From Candidatus Rokuibacteriota bacterium (GTDB taxonomy: Bacteria; Methylomirabilota; Methylomirabilia; Rokubacteriales; CSP1-6): 64,000 bases of DNA. Both the position numbers and the translations under genes were made by a program. Shown here in pieces: positions 8,342 through 17,671 of the stretch. The stretch covers positions 29,751 through 93,750 of the forward strand of contig QHSL01000065.1 in NCBI GenBank assembly GCA_003220435.1. The letters run 5' to 3'. Every line of letters starts with the position of its first letter. The first letter of the stretch is position 1. A model generated the notes under the pieces. It had not been told where the DNA came from. It saw only the letters and a program-made list of their open reading frames with translations, and searched no databases.

Positions 8342-9721
8342 ATGACACGCCGGTTGCTTTCGGTTTCGGCGTTGACGTCGATCCTGCTGGCCGCTCTTCC
8401 CGCCCCGCCCGCGCTCGCCCTCGACGAGGCTGCGCGGCTCTGGCTCGTTGGCGAGCGGGCATTCGGCGACGGGCTCCACGCGCTCGCGCGTCGGACCCTG
8501 GAGCGGTTCGTCGCCGAGAATCCCAACGACGCGCGCCTGTCGTCGGCCGTCCTTCTCCTGGGGCGCACCCGGCTGGCTCTGGGCGACGCCGAATCCGCGC
8601 TCGAGGCCTTCCGCCGGCTGCGCACGCTGCCGCCGCCGGGCGAGCCGATGGAAGCGAAGTTTTGGGAGGCGGAAGCGCTGCTGCGCGTGAAACGGCTCGC
8701 GGAGGCGCGCGCGGCCTACGACGAGGTCGTGCGCAAGGACGCGGCGTCACCGCTGGCGCCCGACGCGCTCTACGGCCTCGCGTGGACCGATCTGGAGCTC
8801 CGGCGTCCGGAGGCCGCGGCCAAGGAGTTTCGCGACCTGCTCGCCGCCTGGCCGAATCATCCCCAGGCCGCCTCGGCCACGTATTCGCTGGCGCGGGCAC
8901 TCGTCGAGCTCAAGCGCTTCGACGAGGCGATCCCGCTGCTGCAGAGCTTCCCCGCGAAGTTCAGCGGCAACAAGCTCATCCCCGACTCCCAGTACCTGCT
9001 CGGCTGGGCGCGGGTGACGGCGGGGCAGTGGAAGGACGGCGTCGACGATCTGCGAGCCTTCGTAGCGGCGTATCCGTCGCACGAGCTGGCGCCGGAGGCT
9101 CGACGCAAGATCACGGAGACGCAGGCCTCCCACGGCAGCCGCGCCCAGCAGCTGAGCAGCTACAAGGAGCTGATGGAGCAGCCGCCGCCCACTCCTGAGG
9201 GCCTCTTCGACGCGGCGGGGATCGCGGCGCGGCTGAACCAGCCGAAAGAGCAGGAGGCCGCGTGGCGACGCCTTCGCAAGGAGTTTCCCAATCATCCGCT
9301 GGCGCTCAGCGCCGCCCTCGACCTCGCGAAGGCGGCGTTCAAGCGCAAGAGCTGGACCGAGGCGGCGATGCAGGCCAAGGCGGCGGCGGCGAGCGACGAG
9401 GACGGGCTGCGCTCCCGGGCGCTCCTGCTGGAGGGTGAGTCGGAGCTTCAGCTCAAGCGGTTCAAGGACGCGGCCAAGTCGTTCGAGGCCGTCGTCGCCG
9501 TGAAGGGCGTCGAGGCCGACGACCGCTATCGCGCGCTCGCCGGTCTCGGCCTCGCGCGCGAGGAGCTGCAAGACTTGCGCGCGGCGCTCGGCGCGTACGA
9601 GGCGGTGGCCTCGAAAAGCCCCGACGCCACGCTGCGCGACTGGGCGCGTAACCGCGCCGCCGCGATCAAAGGTCGGCTCTCCAAGCCCTCGGCGCCCGCC
9701 GCCGGAGACAAGCGCCAGTGA
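8342..9721 (+). CDS. Secreted TPR-repeat protein
   Basis: About 459 residues with a Sec signal peptide ([26 protein letters not shown]) followed by tandem tetratricopeptide repeats such as [22 protein letters not shown] and [25 protein letters not shown] helices. It resembles the YbgF/BamD type of periplasmic TPR proteins, which act as scaffolds, but no enzymatic domain is present. ATG 8342 is chosen over 8321 because it puts the signal peptide first. Its stop overlaps the GTG of the next TPR gene (GTGA), and the same coupling follows at the oxidoreductase gene, so three genes form one operon. Confidence 0.8.
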   Translation: MTRRLLSVSALTSILLAALPAPPALALDEAARLWLVGERAFGDGLHALARRTLERFVAENPNDARLSSAVLLLGRTRLALGDAESALEAFRRLRTLPPPGEPMEAKFWEAEALLRVKRLAEARAAYDEVVRKDAASPLAPDALYGLAWTDLELRRPEAAAKEFRDLLAAWPNHPQAASATYSLARALVELKRFDEAIPLLQSFPAKFSGNKLIPDSQYLLGWARVTAGQWKDGVDDLRAFVAAYPSHELAPEARRKITETQASHGSRAQQLSSYKELMEQPPPTPEGLFDAAGIAARLNQPKEQEAAWRRLRKEFPNHPLALSAALDLAKAAFKRKSWTEAAMQAKAAAASDEDGLRSRALLLEGESELQLKRFKDAAKSFEAVVAVKGVEADDRYRALAGLGLAREELQDLRAALGAYEAVASKSPDATLRDWARNRAAAIKGRLSKPSAPAAGDKRQ

Positions 9722-12699
9722 TCCGGTGCGGGCTCGCGCTGGCGCTGTCGGCCGCGCTCCTCGCCGCGCCGGGCTCGACGACGGCGGCGACGGTGCTGCC
9801 GCTGGTGCCGCCGCCGCCCGATCTCACGAGCCTCGTGCCGTTCGCCGAGGCGCCGGTCGAGAAGCCGCCGATCACCGCCGTTGACCTGCCGTTGCCGCCG
9901 TCGCCCGCCGAGCTGCCGCCGATGCCGCTGGCGTCCATCGTGGTTCCGGCGGCGGACAAGCCGACCGCGGCGGTGGGGCCGACGGGCACGCTCGCATGCG
10001 TCGGCGCAGCGTTTGGGGTGGCCTCGAAGGCGCTCGAGTGCGGGCGCTCGCACTACGCCAAGGGCGAGTACGATGACGCGGCCCAGGATCTCGAGCAGGC
10101 CGCTCGCCGCGGCTCGGAGCGCGAGCTGATCACCGAGGCCCGGTACTGGCTCGCCGAGACCTACTACCGGCTCAATCGTTTCCAGCAAGCGGACCAGCTC
10201 TTCCGTCAGGTCGCGCAGGGCCCGCGCACGGCCGAGTTCACGGTGTGGAGCCTGCACAGCAGCGGCTGGACCGCGCTCCGCCTCGGCGAGTGGTCGCGCG
10301 CCCGCGACACGTTCACTCAGTTCCTCACGGCGGCGCCGTACCAGCTGGAGACCTGGGCGCGCCACGGCCTCGGGCTTGCCAACTACGCATTCGGCCGCCC
10401 GGACGACGCCGTCGCCGCGTGGGCCGCGCTGTCGTCCCGAGGCGTGCCGCCGCTGCTCGCGCGTGACGTGAGTTTCTGGCTCGGCGAATCGCTTGGGCGC
10501 GTGGGCCAGTACGATCGCGCGATCCGTGAGCTGGGCCAGTTCGTGCAAGGCGGCGCCCATCCAATGCTCGAGGCGGGCCTGGCGCGTCTCGGCTGGTGGA
10601 GCCTTGCCGTCGAGCGCTACCCGGAGGCCGCGACGGCGTTTCGCTCGTATCTGGCCTCGCCCCGGAACAGCGGCAACGAGCGCCACTGGGTCGAGGCGGG
10701 GCTCGCGCTGGCGCTGGTCGCCTCCGACCCGGACGGCGCCAGAAGCACGGTGCGCGGGCTCGAAGCGAAGCGCTCGCCGCTGGTGCAGCCGGTGCTGATC
10801 CGCCTCATGCGCGCGCTGGTCGAGGCCAAGAAGTCGACGGACGTACCCCCGCTCGCGCAGGAGCTCCTGGGCGCCACCCTCACGCCGGCCGTGCGCGCCT
10901 ACGTGCTCGTGCTGAAGGGCGACGCGCACCGGCTCGCCGGCAACCGGGACGACGCGCGCACGCAGTACGAGCTGGGGCAGCGCATGGATCCCGCGAGCGT
11001 CACCGGCTGGTACGCGTCGTATCGGCTGGCGCACAGCAATTTCGAGCTGAGGGAGTTCGCCCAGGCCGTGGGCGATCTGAAGCGGGTCGTCGCCGTGGCA
11101 CCGTCGCCCGACGCGCGCGTGGCCGCCTTGCTGCTGCAGGGCGAGGCCGCGTACTACGGCGGCGATCACGTGACCGCGGCGGCCGCGTTCCGTCGTGTGC
11201 TCGCCGACGCCCCGGATCATCCCCAGGCCTCTTCGGCACGGCTCGGGCTCGCGTGGGCGCTGATGCGGCACGATCGGCCCGAGGACGCGCGCCGCGAGTT
11301 CCTCGAGTTCGTCCAGGCGGCGCCGAAGGACCCGCGCGCCCCCGACGCGCTCGAGCTCGCTTCCGAGCTGGCGCTACGCGACGACAGGGATCGCGCGACC
11401 GCGCAGCAGCTGCTGGACCGCGTCATCGCGACGTTCCCGCGGGCGCCGCGTACCGAGTTCGCCCGGCTCAACCGCGCCCTCCTGATGCTGCGCACCGGGG
11501 ACGCGGCCGGTGCGCAGACGGCGCTCCGCGACTGGATCCGGCGCGCGCCGTTTCCCCCACTCCTCGGCCGCGCGCAGGCGGCGCTCGGCGCCGCCCTCTT
11601 CGCCACCGGGCGCCAGGGCGAGGCCGCCTATTCGTTCACGCAGGCGCAGGTAGAAGGCGTCGGCTCGCTGAGCGCTCTCGGCCTCGGCTCGGTGGCGCTC
11701 GCCCAGGGCCAGCTCGACGTGGCGACGGCGAAGCTCACGGAAGCGCGCGACGGCGGCACCTCGGGGGTCGCGGCTGTCGCCAGTTACGGGCTCGCGGCGA
11801 TCGCCGCGCAGCGAGGGGCGCTGAAGGATCTCAAGCCGGCGGCGCTCGCGGCGCTCGAGCGCTCCCCGAAGGGACGTGAGGCGCCGCGCCTGATGTACGT
11901 CCTGACCGGCATCGCCGTCGAGGAGAAGGACTGGCCGAGCGCCCTCGCGATGGCCAAGCGGCTCGCGAGCGAGTTCCCGTCTGACGACGCGGCGGACGAC
12001 GCCCTCGAGCGTGTCGGCGCCGGCGCGGCCGCGGCCTCGGCCTGGCCCGTTGTCAGTGAAGCGTACACGCTGCTCGGGAAAGTGTTTCCCAAGAGCCCCT
12101 TCGTCGAGCCGGCCAGGATCACGCTCGCGGAGGCGCAGGTGGAAGCGGGCCAGGCCGCCCAGGCGAGGCCAGGGCTCGAGGAGTTCGTGACGGCCTCGCC
12201 GGCCGACCCGCGGGCGGGGCGCGCCTGGCTCGCCCTGGCGCGGGCGCGCGAGGCGACCGGCGACCGCGCCGGCGCGCTCGACGCGTACACGCGTGCCGTG
12301 AAGGACGCGAGCGTGGCCGCCGAGCGTCCCGAGGCGTCGCTGGGCTACGCGCGGCTGCTCTCGCAGGACAAGCGCTGGGGCGAGGCGCGCGGCGTGCTCG
12401 AGCGCGTGATTCGTAGCGACGACAAGAACGCCGTCGCGGCCGCCGCCGTCGGGATCGGCGAGACCTACCAGGGCGAGGGCGATTTCCTCGCTGCCGCCGA
12501 GTACTTCATGACGGCGGCGTACGTCGCGCCCGAGTCGCCGGCCGGCCGCCGCGGGCTCCTCGGCGCCGGCGCCAGCTTCGCGGCGCTCAAGCAGGTCGAC
12601 GCGGCGGCGACGGTGTGCCGCAAGCTTCTCGCCCTGCCCGGCGTGCCCGCCGAGCCGGCCGAGGCGGCACGCAAGTGCCTGAAGGACATCGGCCAGTGA
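9718..12699 (+). CDS. Very large secreted TPR-repeat protein
   Basis: A 993-residue protein with an N-terminal signal segment (LALALSAALLAAPGSTTAAT), a proline-rich linker around residues 30-85, and then TPR repeats over almost the whole remaining length. Repeat signatures include YWLAETYYRLNRFQQADQLF, LGLAWALMRHDRPEDARREF and LALARAREATGDRAGALDAY. It probably works as a periplasmic or outer-membrane-associated scaffold. The GTG start overlaps the upstream TPR stop, and its own stop overlaps the aldehyde:ferredoxin oxidoreductase GTG. The physical link to a cytosolic tungsto-enzyme is unexpected and may simply reflect compact packing. Confidence 0.85.
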   Translation: MIRCGLALALSAALLAAPGSTTAATVLPLVPPPPDLTSLVPFAEAPVEKPPITAVDLPLPPSPAELPPMPLASIVVPAADKPTAAVGPTGTLACVGAAFGVASKALECGRSHYAKGEYDDAAQDLEQAARRGSERELITEARYWLAETYYRLNRFQQADQLFRQVAQGPRTAEFTVWSLHSSGWTALRLGEWSRARDTFTQFLTAAPYQLETWARHGLGLANYAFGRPDDAVAAWAALSSRGVPPLLARDVSFWLGESLGRVGQYDRAIRELGQFVQGGAHPMLEAGLARLGWWSLAVERYPEAATAFRSYLASPRNSGNERHWVEAGLALALVASDPDGARSTVRGLEAKRSPLVQPVLIRLMRALVEAKKSTDVPPLAQELLGATLTPAVRAYVLVLKGDAHRLAGNRDDARTQYELGQRMDPASVTGWYASYRLAHSNFELREFAQAVGDLKRVVAVAPSPDARVAALLLQGEAAYYGGDHVTAAAAFRRVLADAPDHPQASSARLGLAWALMRHDRPEDARREFLEFVQAAPKDPRAPDALELASELALRDDRDRATAQQLLDRVIATFPRAPRTEFARLNRALLMLRTGDAAGAQTALRDWIRRAPFPPLLGRAQAALGAALFATGRQGEAAYSFTQAQVEGVGSLSALGLGSVALAQGQLDVATAKLTEARDGGTSGVAAVASYGLAAIAAQRGALKDLKPAALAALERSPKGREAPRLMYVLTGIAVEEKDWPSALAMAKRLASEFPSDDAADDALERVGAGAAAASAWPVVSEAYTLLGKVFPKSPFVEPARITLAEAQVEAGQAAQARPGLEEFVTASPADPRAGRAWLALARAREATGDRAGALDAYTRAVKDASVAAERPEASLGYARLLSQDKRWGEARGVLERVIRSDDKNAVAAAAVGIGETYQGEGDFLAAAEYFMTAAYVAPESPAGRRGLLGAGASFAALKQVDAAATVCRKLLALPGVPAEPAEAARKCLKDIGQ

Positions 12700-14522
12700 A
12701 GGCCTACGGCGGCCGGATCCTGCACGTCGATCTGACGACGGGCGCACCGCGCATCGAGCCGCTGGGCGAGGACGCCGCGCGCGGGCTCCTGGGTGGCAAC
12801 GGTCTGGCCGCGCGCCTGCTCTACGACATGGTGCCGGCGCAGATTGATCCGTTCGCGCCGTCCAACGCCGTGGTCTTCAGCGTAGGGCCCATCACCGACA
12901 CGACGGTCCCGGGCAACAGCCGCGCGTGTGTCGCGACGAAATCGCCGCTGACCGGCCTGTTCTTCGACTCGACCTTCGGCGGGCGCTTCCCGGCGACGCT
13001 CAAGCGCACCGGCTTCGATGCGATGGTGATCTCCGGCTGCGCCGCCGCGCCGTCCTACCTGCTGGTGACCGAGGCCGGCGCGACGCTGAAGCCGGCGCCC
13101 GAGCTCTGGGGCAAGACGACGCGCGAGGCCGTGACCGCGCTGGTCGACGCCGAGGGCGCCGACGCCGACGCGATCGCGATCGGCCCAGCCGGCGAACATC
13201 GTGTCCGCTTCGCCGCGATGGCCCACTACTGGCGAAACCGCGAAGGCGTGTCGGGTCGCGGGGGCATCGGCGCCGTCCTCGGCAGCAAGAACCTCAAAGC
13301 GGTGGTGGTGCGCGGCGCACGCAAGACCGAGGTCGCGGACCACGCGGCGCTCAAGGCGCTCATCGACGAGACGCGCGAGCCGCTCAAGAGCGGCACCAAG
13401 GCGCTCACGACCTTCGGCACGCCGTTCCTGGTGGGGCCGATCAACGCCCTCGGCGGCCTCGGCGCCTACAACCTGCGCCAGGAGACGTTCGCCGAGGCGC
13501 GCGCGGTGAGCGGCGAGGAGATGAAGGCCCACTACCACGACCGCGACACGACGTGCCTCAAATGTCCGGTCGCGTGCGGCAAGCAGTACGCGATCGGCGA
13601 GGGCGAGTTCGCCGGCACCCGGGCCAAGATGCCGGAGTACGAGACGATCTTCGCTCTCGGCCCGATGCTCGGAATCTCGAATCCCGAGGCGCTCATCCTG
13701 GCAAACGATCTCTGCGACCTGCTCGGGATGGACACGATCTCGCTCGGCGTCACGCTGGCCTTCGTCGCCGAGGCCGTCGAGCGGGGCTGGCTCAGCAAGC
13801 ACGAGATCGGCGTGCCGTTCGGCTGGGGCGACTGGCGCGGGATGCTGCGCCTGGTCGAGATGACCGCGCGCCGCGAGGGCTTCGGCGCGCGCATCGCCGA
13901 AGGCGCCTGGCGGCTCGCGGCCTCGGTCCACCCGGAAGGGACGAAGCTCGTCTACGCGGTGAAGGGCCTCGAATTGCCCGCGCACTCGGCGCGTGCCCTC
14001 AAGGGGCTCTCGATCGGCTACGCCACCGCCACCCGCGGCGGCAGCCATCACGACACCCGGCCCACGCCCCAGTACGCGCAGGGGTTCGACCGGCGCGGCA
14101 CCAAGGACAAGCCGGCGTTCGCCGTGTGCAGCCAGCACTTCACCGCGATCGGCGACTCGCTCGTCATGTGCCGGTTCACCTCCGAGCGCGGCTTTGGCCT
14201 CTTCGTCGGCGAGCCGTACGCCCGAATGGTGCGTGCGGTCACCGGCTGGGATGTGACGGTCGAGGAGCTCGAGCGCGTGGGCGAGCGCATTATCAACCTC
14301 GAGCGGCTCTTCAACGTGCGCGAGGGCGTGCGCCGCGCCCAGGACGTGCTGCCGTGGAAGGTGATGCACGAGCCCATCCCCGACGGGCCCTCGGCTGGTA
14401 TGCACTGCCCGCCCGCGGAGCTCGATGCGATGCTCGACGAATACTATGCACTGCGCGGGTGGGACGCCGACGGCGTGCCGACCGCCGAGCGCCTGGCGGC
14501 GCTCGGACTCCATCGTCATTAA
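12696..14522 (+). CDS. aor: Aldehyde:ferredoxin oxidoreductase (tungsten/molybdopterin enzyme)
   Basis: This cytosolic enzyme oxidises aldehydes to acids with ferredoxin as partner, using a tungsten- or molybdenum-bispterin cofactor and a [4Fe-4S] cluster. The 608 residues are the usual AOR length. The N-terminal domain has GGRILHVDLTTG and GGNGLAARLLYD, then the AOR glycine-rich segment SGRGGIGAVLGSKNLKAV. The cluster ligands fit C287, C290, C294 (CLKCPVAC) and C492 (LVMCRF). The GTG start overlaps the upstream stop (GTGA). Specificity among AOR, FOR and GOR-type enzymes cannot be told. A TupA-like tungstate-binding protein at 40.7 kb could supply the metal. Confidence 0.9.
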   Translation: MKAYGGRILHVDLTTGAPRIEPLGEDAARGLLGGNGLAARLLYDMVPAQIDPFAPSNAVVFSVGPITDTTVPGNSRACVATKSPLTGLFFDSTFGGRFPATLKRTGFDAMVISGCAAAPSYLLVTEAGATLKPAPELWGKTTREAVTALVDAEGADADAIAIGPAGEHRVRFAAMAHYWRNREGVSGRGGIGAVLGSKNLKAVVVRGARKTEVADHAALKALIDETREPLKSGTKALTTFGTPFLVGPINALGGLGAYNLRQETFAEARAVSGEEMKAHYHDRDTTCLKCPVACGKQYAIGEGEFAGTRAKMPEYETIFALGPMLGISNPEALILANDLCDLLGMDTISLGVTLAFVAEAVERGWLSKHEIGVPFGWGDWRGMLRLVEMTARREGFGARIAEGAWRLAASVHPEGTKLVYAVKGLELPAHSARALKGLSIGYATATRGGSHHDTRPTPQYAQGFDRRGTKDKPAFAVCSQHFTAIGDSLVMCRFTSERGFGLFVGEPYARMVRAVTGWDVTVEELERVGERIINLERLFNVREGVRRAQDVLPWKVMHEPIPDGPSAGMHCPPAELDAMLDEYYALRGWDADGVPTAERLAALGLHRH

Positions 14523-14536
14523 CAGAGGACCCTGAC

Positions 14537-14941
14537 ATGGCACTCGGACAAGACGCCACCGAACCCACGATGGACCCCGTGGGGCTGTATCGAGAGGACA
14601 CCATCACCGATCGTCGCATTGGCACGATCCGCGTGCTCACCCCGGTCAAGGCGGACGGCACGCTCGATCCCGGCCGCAAAGTCCTGTACGCGGGCGAGGC
14701 GCAGATCCTCACGCAGACCGGGGTCCTGCCGCTCGGCTTCGACATCGAGGCGAGCTCCCTCGCCGACGCCGTGGAGAAGTTCGCCGCCGCCGCCAAGGCC
14801 GCGATCGAGCGGACAGTGCGAGAGCTGCAGGAGCTCCGCCGCGAAGCCGCGTCGTCGCTCGTCATTCCAGCGAGAATGCCCCCCGACTCGCGCGGTCCGG
14901 GCGGCTTGCGCGGGGGCGGCGGGCTGATCGAGCTGCCGTAA
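14537..14941 (+). CDS. Conserved small protein downstream of the aldehyde oxidoreductase
   Basis: A 134-residue soluble protein with no recognised family. The N-terminal half contains short predicted strands (RIGTIRVLTPVKADG, AQILTQTGVLPLGFDIEA), the centre a long charged helix (ADAVEKFAAAAKAAIERTVRELQELRREA), and the tail is glycine- and proline-rich. AGAGGA at 14524-14529 is a good ribosome-binding site seven bases before ATG. It begins 14 bases after the oxidoreductase stop, so it is probably part of the same operon; an accessory role is inference. It lacks the C-terminal GG of MoaD-type sulfur carriers. Confidence 0.72.
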   Translation: MALGQDATEPTMDPVGLYREDTITDRRIGTIRVLTPVKADGTLDPGRKVLYAGEAQILTQTGVLPLGFDIEASSLADAVEKFAAAAKAAIERTVRELQELRREAASSLVIPARMPPDSRGPGGLRGGGGLIELP

Positions 14942-15033
14942 GACCGCCTCGCCGGGGAGAGCGGCCACGTCGATGGGTGCTACCATAATCGAGTGCGGCG
15001 AGCGCCCCGCGGCTCGCTGAGCCTTCCACGCAC

Positions 15034-15109
15034 GGGCGGATAGCTCAGTTGGAAGAGCGCGGCCCTTACAAGGCCGAGGTCACAGGTTCGATCCCTGTTC
15101 CGCCCACCA
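15034..15109 (+). tRNA. tRNA-Val (anticodon TAC)
   Basis: The sequence folds into a complete cloverleaf: acceptor GGGCGGA paired with TCCGCCC, D arm GCTC/GAGC, anticodon stem CGGCC/GGCCG with loop CTTACAA, and T arm ACAGG-TTCGATC-CCTGT. The anticodon TAC reads valine GTA and related codons. The 3' CCA is encoded. No duplicate of the tRNA 3' end was seen downstream, so an integrated element is not indicated. Confidence 0.97.
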
Positions 15110-15291
15110 CTGACGCGCGATGCTCAAGCTCAACCGTGTCGGGCTAACATCCGTGGGCGGTCATGATGGCACGCGCTCTCCGACTTCGGCCTGTCTCCGA
15201 GAAGGGCTATCCCACAACGGCTGCTTCGCAAATTCGTCCCCGTCTCGTCGAGGCATTAAATATGCTCGTCTGCTCGACTGGGGTGCAGTCT

Positions 15292-15516
15292 ATGGGGAGC
15301 TTCGCGCTCGTCAAGATCAGGGCCACCGTGGAAACCGGGCCGATGCTGTTACCAGAGGACAGCATCGACAAGGCGCTTGAGGAGCTTCGGCGCAACCTGA
15401 AGAATTTAGGCCTCGCCGTCCTCTCCATCGATCGAATGGACGCGGCAATGGCGCAATCTCCGGACGCGTTCACCGACAACGATCCGTGGAGTTTTCGAGG
15501 ACGCTCCGTGGAGTAG
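15292..15516 (+). CDS. Small hypothetical protein
   Basis: A possible 74-residue protein from MGSFALVKIRATVETGP, with a predicted amphipathic helix (SIDKALEELRRNLKNLG). The frame is open upstream to 15163, but that part has less protein-like composition. No family is recognised and no clear ribosome-binding site is present. The gene-poor stretch after tRNA-Val and its slightly lower GC content make this only a tentative call. Confidence 0.35.
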   Translation: MGSFALVKIRATVETGPMLLPEDSIDKALEELRRNLKNLGLAVLSIDRMDAAMAQSPDAFTDNDPWSFRGRSVE

Positions 15517-15612
15517 ATACTTCGCGACGCTACTGCTCAGGCCGATTCGGGCCTCATCGCGAGCTCCATCGCGTCCCCGGTCAGGACGCCGGCCACGACA
15601 CACGGGAGAGCA

Positions 15613-15768
15613 TCAAGGACGCCGCTTCGGGCGCGTCCAACGAGAAAGCGCGTAGAGGACAAGCGCAACGAGCGCAACCAGGAGCAGTGCGCCGAGTGCT
15701 TGAATGAACCAGCGGCCCACGCTGCCTCCCAGCGACGCGACACAACAACCGCGGGCGCTGCTCAGCAT
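15613..15768 (-). CDS. Possible 51-residue single-span membrane protein
   Basis: On the minus strand an ATG at 15768 opens a short frame ending at 15613. It encodes one strongly hydrophobic helix (FIQALGALLLVALVALVLYAL) flanked by a basic tail SRWTRPKRRP, the pattern of a small C-tail-in or bitopic membrane protein. It was found by hand translation. No homologue was recognised and no good ribosome-binding site is seen, so this is a candidate only. Confidence 0.35.
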   Translation of the reverse strand: MLSSARGCCVASLGGSVGRWFIQALGALLLVALVALVLYALSRWTRPKRRP

Positions 15769-16410
15769 CGGTCCCAGGACCGTCCCTTGACGCTATACGT
15801 GCCATCTGTCCGTGAGGCGGGGCAATCCGGTGAAGCCCGGAGTTGATGGATGAAAGTTCACTGAGGAAGCAGGCGAACGCCAGCGACCAGTGACCAAAAT
15901 TGTCGGGTGGTCTGCCAGGTCGCCCCCCCCCACGGTCAACTGGGCCCTGCCAAAGCCCTGAATTGGCAGCGCCCCGGCTTGGCACAGAGCCTGCACGACA
16001 AGTGGTCGTGAAATTGTATCGTTACCGGTGCATCACGTTCTCAATGTTCCTGTGCAGCCTATTGCTTCTCGCGGCCGCCGAGCGCCGGCTGGCCGAGCTC
16101 GACTTCGGCAATTTCGGAACCCTGCGCGTCGAGAACAACGAGAAGCTCGACGGCGACGAGATCTTCAACAGGCTCGTCTACGTCGACGACACCGCCGAAC
16201 CCCAAGCGCCCGCACCCGGTGCAGCCACCTGCGCTCGCCCCGGCTCGCTCGAATCGTGTCTGCTCGCTCTCGTCGCAACGCATCTTGCGGAGCCTCGAGC
16301 TCCTCCGAGCCGTCTCCCTCTCTAGCGTCGACAAGCGCGCCCCGCCACCGGTGCGGGTGCGTCGACTCCGATCCCGGAGAGACAACTCAACCTCAACCAA
16401 GGAGAGGCAC
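15769..16410. other. Gene-poor interval before the pilin gene
   Basis: About 640 bases with no gene that can be supported. Open frames here on either strand have biased, low-complexity translations (Arg/Ser/Pro-rich). Part of the plus strand around 16015-16210 reads as a hydrophobic segment followed by an acidic stretch, but it lacks a credible start. A good ribosome-binding site for the pilin gene lies at the right end. Confidence 0.4.
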
Positions 16411-16821
16411 ATGATACGGTTCTGGCAGAAGCGACGTCTGAGTCTCGGGAACCAGCGAGGCTTCACCCTCATCGAGCTGATGATCGTCGTGGCGATCATC
16501 GGCATCCTGGCGGCCATCGCCATCCCGCTCTACGCCAACGTTCAGGCGCGCGCGCGGATCGCCAAGGCCCAGGCCGACTCCCGGGCCCTCGCCTCGGCCG
16601 TCTCGATCTACTCCGCCCACATGGGCGTGCTCCCGGCCACGCTCAATCCGCTCACGGCCGTGGTCACGAACAGCCTGAACCAGACGGCCGGTCCGTTCAT
16701 GGCGTCGCTTCCGACGCCTCCGTCTGGGTGGACGACCCCGTACGTGTACGCGGGCAGCACCGCCGCCGGTACCTTCGTGATCTCGGCATCGGGTGACGGC
16801 ACGACCGTCAGCCTGCCGTAG
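16411..16821 (+). CDS. Type IV pilin / type II pseudopilin-like protein
   Basis: A 136-residue prepilin with a basic leader ending in RG and the prepilin-peptidase site G-FTLIELMIVVAIIGILAAIAIPLY at about residues 18-42, including the conserved Glu5 of the mature chain. The short globular domain ends in a GspG-like tail (FVISASGDGTTVSLP). The ribosome-binding site AGGAGAG lies upstream of ATG. It is an orphan: no assembly ATPase, secretin or prepilin peptidase is in the window. GspG-like pseudopilin and minor pilin are the main alternatives. A strong hairpin follows the gene. Confidence 0.9.
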   Translation: MIRFWQKRRLSLGNQRGFTLIELMIVVAIIGILAAIAIPLYANVQARARIAKAQADSRALASAVSIYSAHMGVLPATLNPLTAVVTNSLNQTAGPFMASLPTPPSGWTTPYVYAGSTAAGTFVISASGDGTTVSLP

Positions 16822-16836
16822 CGAGTCATCAGCGTC

Positions 16837-16868
16837 GCCCACGGGGAGGCACCAACCTCCCCGTGGGC
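16837..16868 (+). terminator. Strong hairpin terminator after the pilin gene
   Basis: A perfect 13-base-pair stem (GCCCACGGGGAGG at 16837-16849 with its complement at 16856-16868) closes a six-base loop, 16 bases after the pilin stop. There is no U-tract, so it may act as a GC-rich terminator or as an RNA 3'-end stabiliser. Confidence 0.7.
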
Positions 16869-16953
16869 ATTCCGGAAAACATCTCGCCTTTCGTCTTGAC
16901 AGCCCGCTCGAGAGAGAAGATGATCGCGCACTCTCTCGATTGCGGAGTCGTAC

Positions 16954-17232
16954 ATGCGGGAACTCGCGCTGCTCTCTCTCGTCACGCTTCTTCTGGTCCC
17001 TTTCGCGTTCGCCGACTCTCGAGCCATCGAGGCTCGCCCCGTACTCATCATCCAGAGCTTCAGCGTGGGCGCGGGCTCGCAGATGAGCCCATCGATCGTG
17101 CCCGGCGCCCGTCCGAACAGGAGCGGGAATCGACGCGAGGGCGTCTTTCGGTACGACGGCCGCGCGTGGAACTACTGGCTCGGCGATGGGCAGAAGTGTT
17201 GGGGCATGCGCCGGTACCCGCAATGTAGCTGA
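16954..17232 (+). CDS. Small secreted cysteine-containing protein
   Basis: A 92-residue protein with a clear Sec signal peptide (MRELALLSLVTLLLVPFAFA, cleaved before DSR). The mature part is basic and ends in YDGRAWNYWLGDGQKCWGMRR, with two cysteines (in QKCWG and PQCS) that could form a disulfide. No family is recognised. A weak GCGGAG ribosome-binding site precedes ATG. It lies between the pilin and a small lipoprotein; the three may be a set of exported proteins. Confidence 0.5.
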   Translation: MRELALLSLVTLLLVPFAFADSRAIEARPVLIIQSFSVGAGSQMSPSIVPGARPNRSGNRREGVFRYDGRAWNYWLGDGQKCWGMRRYPQCS

Positions 17233-17371
17233 GGCGCCTCTCTCCGGAGCCTTGGCACCCCCGTGCCACCCTGCGCCGGAAGGGGCGCCACCCGTCTTCG
17301 GTAACTCGCGGGCCTCGCAGCGTTTTAGGGCCCTGACTCCGCTGGCACCCCACGTGCACCCTGACGTGCTC

Positions 17372-17671
17372 ATGAAGCGCACCGTCCTCATCGCCGCGAT
17401 GGTGGCTCTCGCCGTCATGGTCGTCGGTTGCGCGACCGCGCCGTTCGACGGCTACAAGAACGGCCCGGTCTCGCTCTACATCGGTGAGGTGCGCCATGTC
17501 TGCGCCGCCGGCGCGTTCAGCAATCGCGGTTGCACCATCCGCTACCCCAACGGCCGCGTCGAGGTCTACTGTGCCCGCGGCGATTACGAGTGCATCGCCC
17601 ACGAGCTCCGTCATGTCGCCGATCCGTCGTGGCAGCACGACGTCGACGGCGTCACGCTGTCGTCGCGCTAA
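17372..17671 (+). CDS. Small lipoprotein with an HExxH motif
   Basis: A 99-residue protein with a lipoprotein signal peptide (MKRTVLIAAMVALAVMVVGC, lipobox VVGC). The mature part has four further cysteines and the motif HELRHVADPSW, an HExxH pattern typical of zinc metallopeptidases. The chain is very short for an active protease, so the motif could be a metal site without proteolytic activity. The ATG at 17372 is chosen because it starts the signal peptide; an upstream frame is not protein-like. No close family is recognised. Confidence 0.7.
   Translation: MKRTVLIAAMVALAVMVVGCATAPFDGYKNGPVSLYIGEVRHVCAAGAFSNRGCTIRYPNGRVEVYCARGDYECIAHELRHVADPSWQHDVDGVTLSSR

Noticed and set aside
9526..11271. 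A 581-codon minus-strand frame inside the large TPR gene
   Set aside because: Arg/His/Gly-rich shadow of the TPR coding frame without signal or domain.
15034..15109. tRNA-Val as an attachment site of an integrated element
   Set aside because: No direct repeat of the tRNA 3' end and no integrase were seen in the following sequence.
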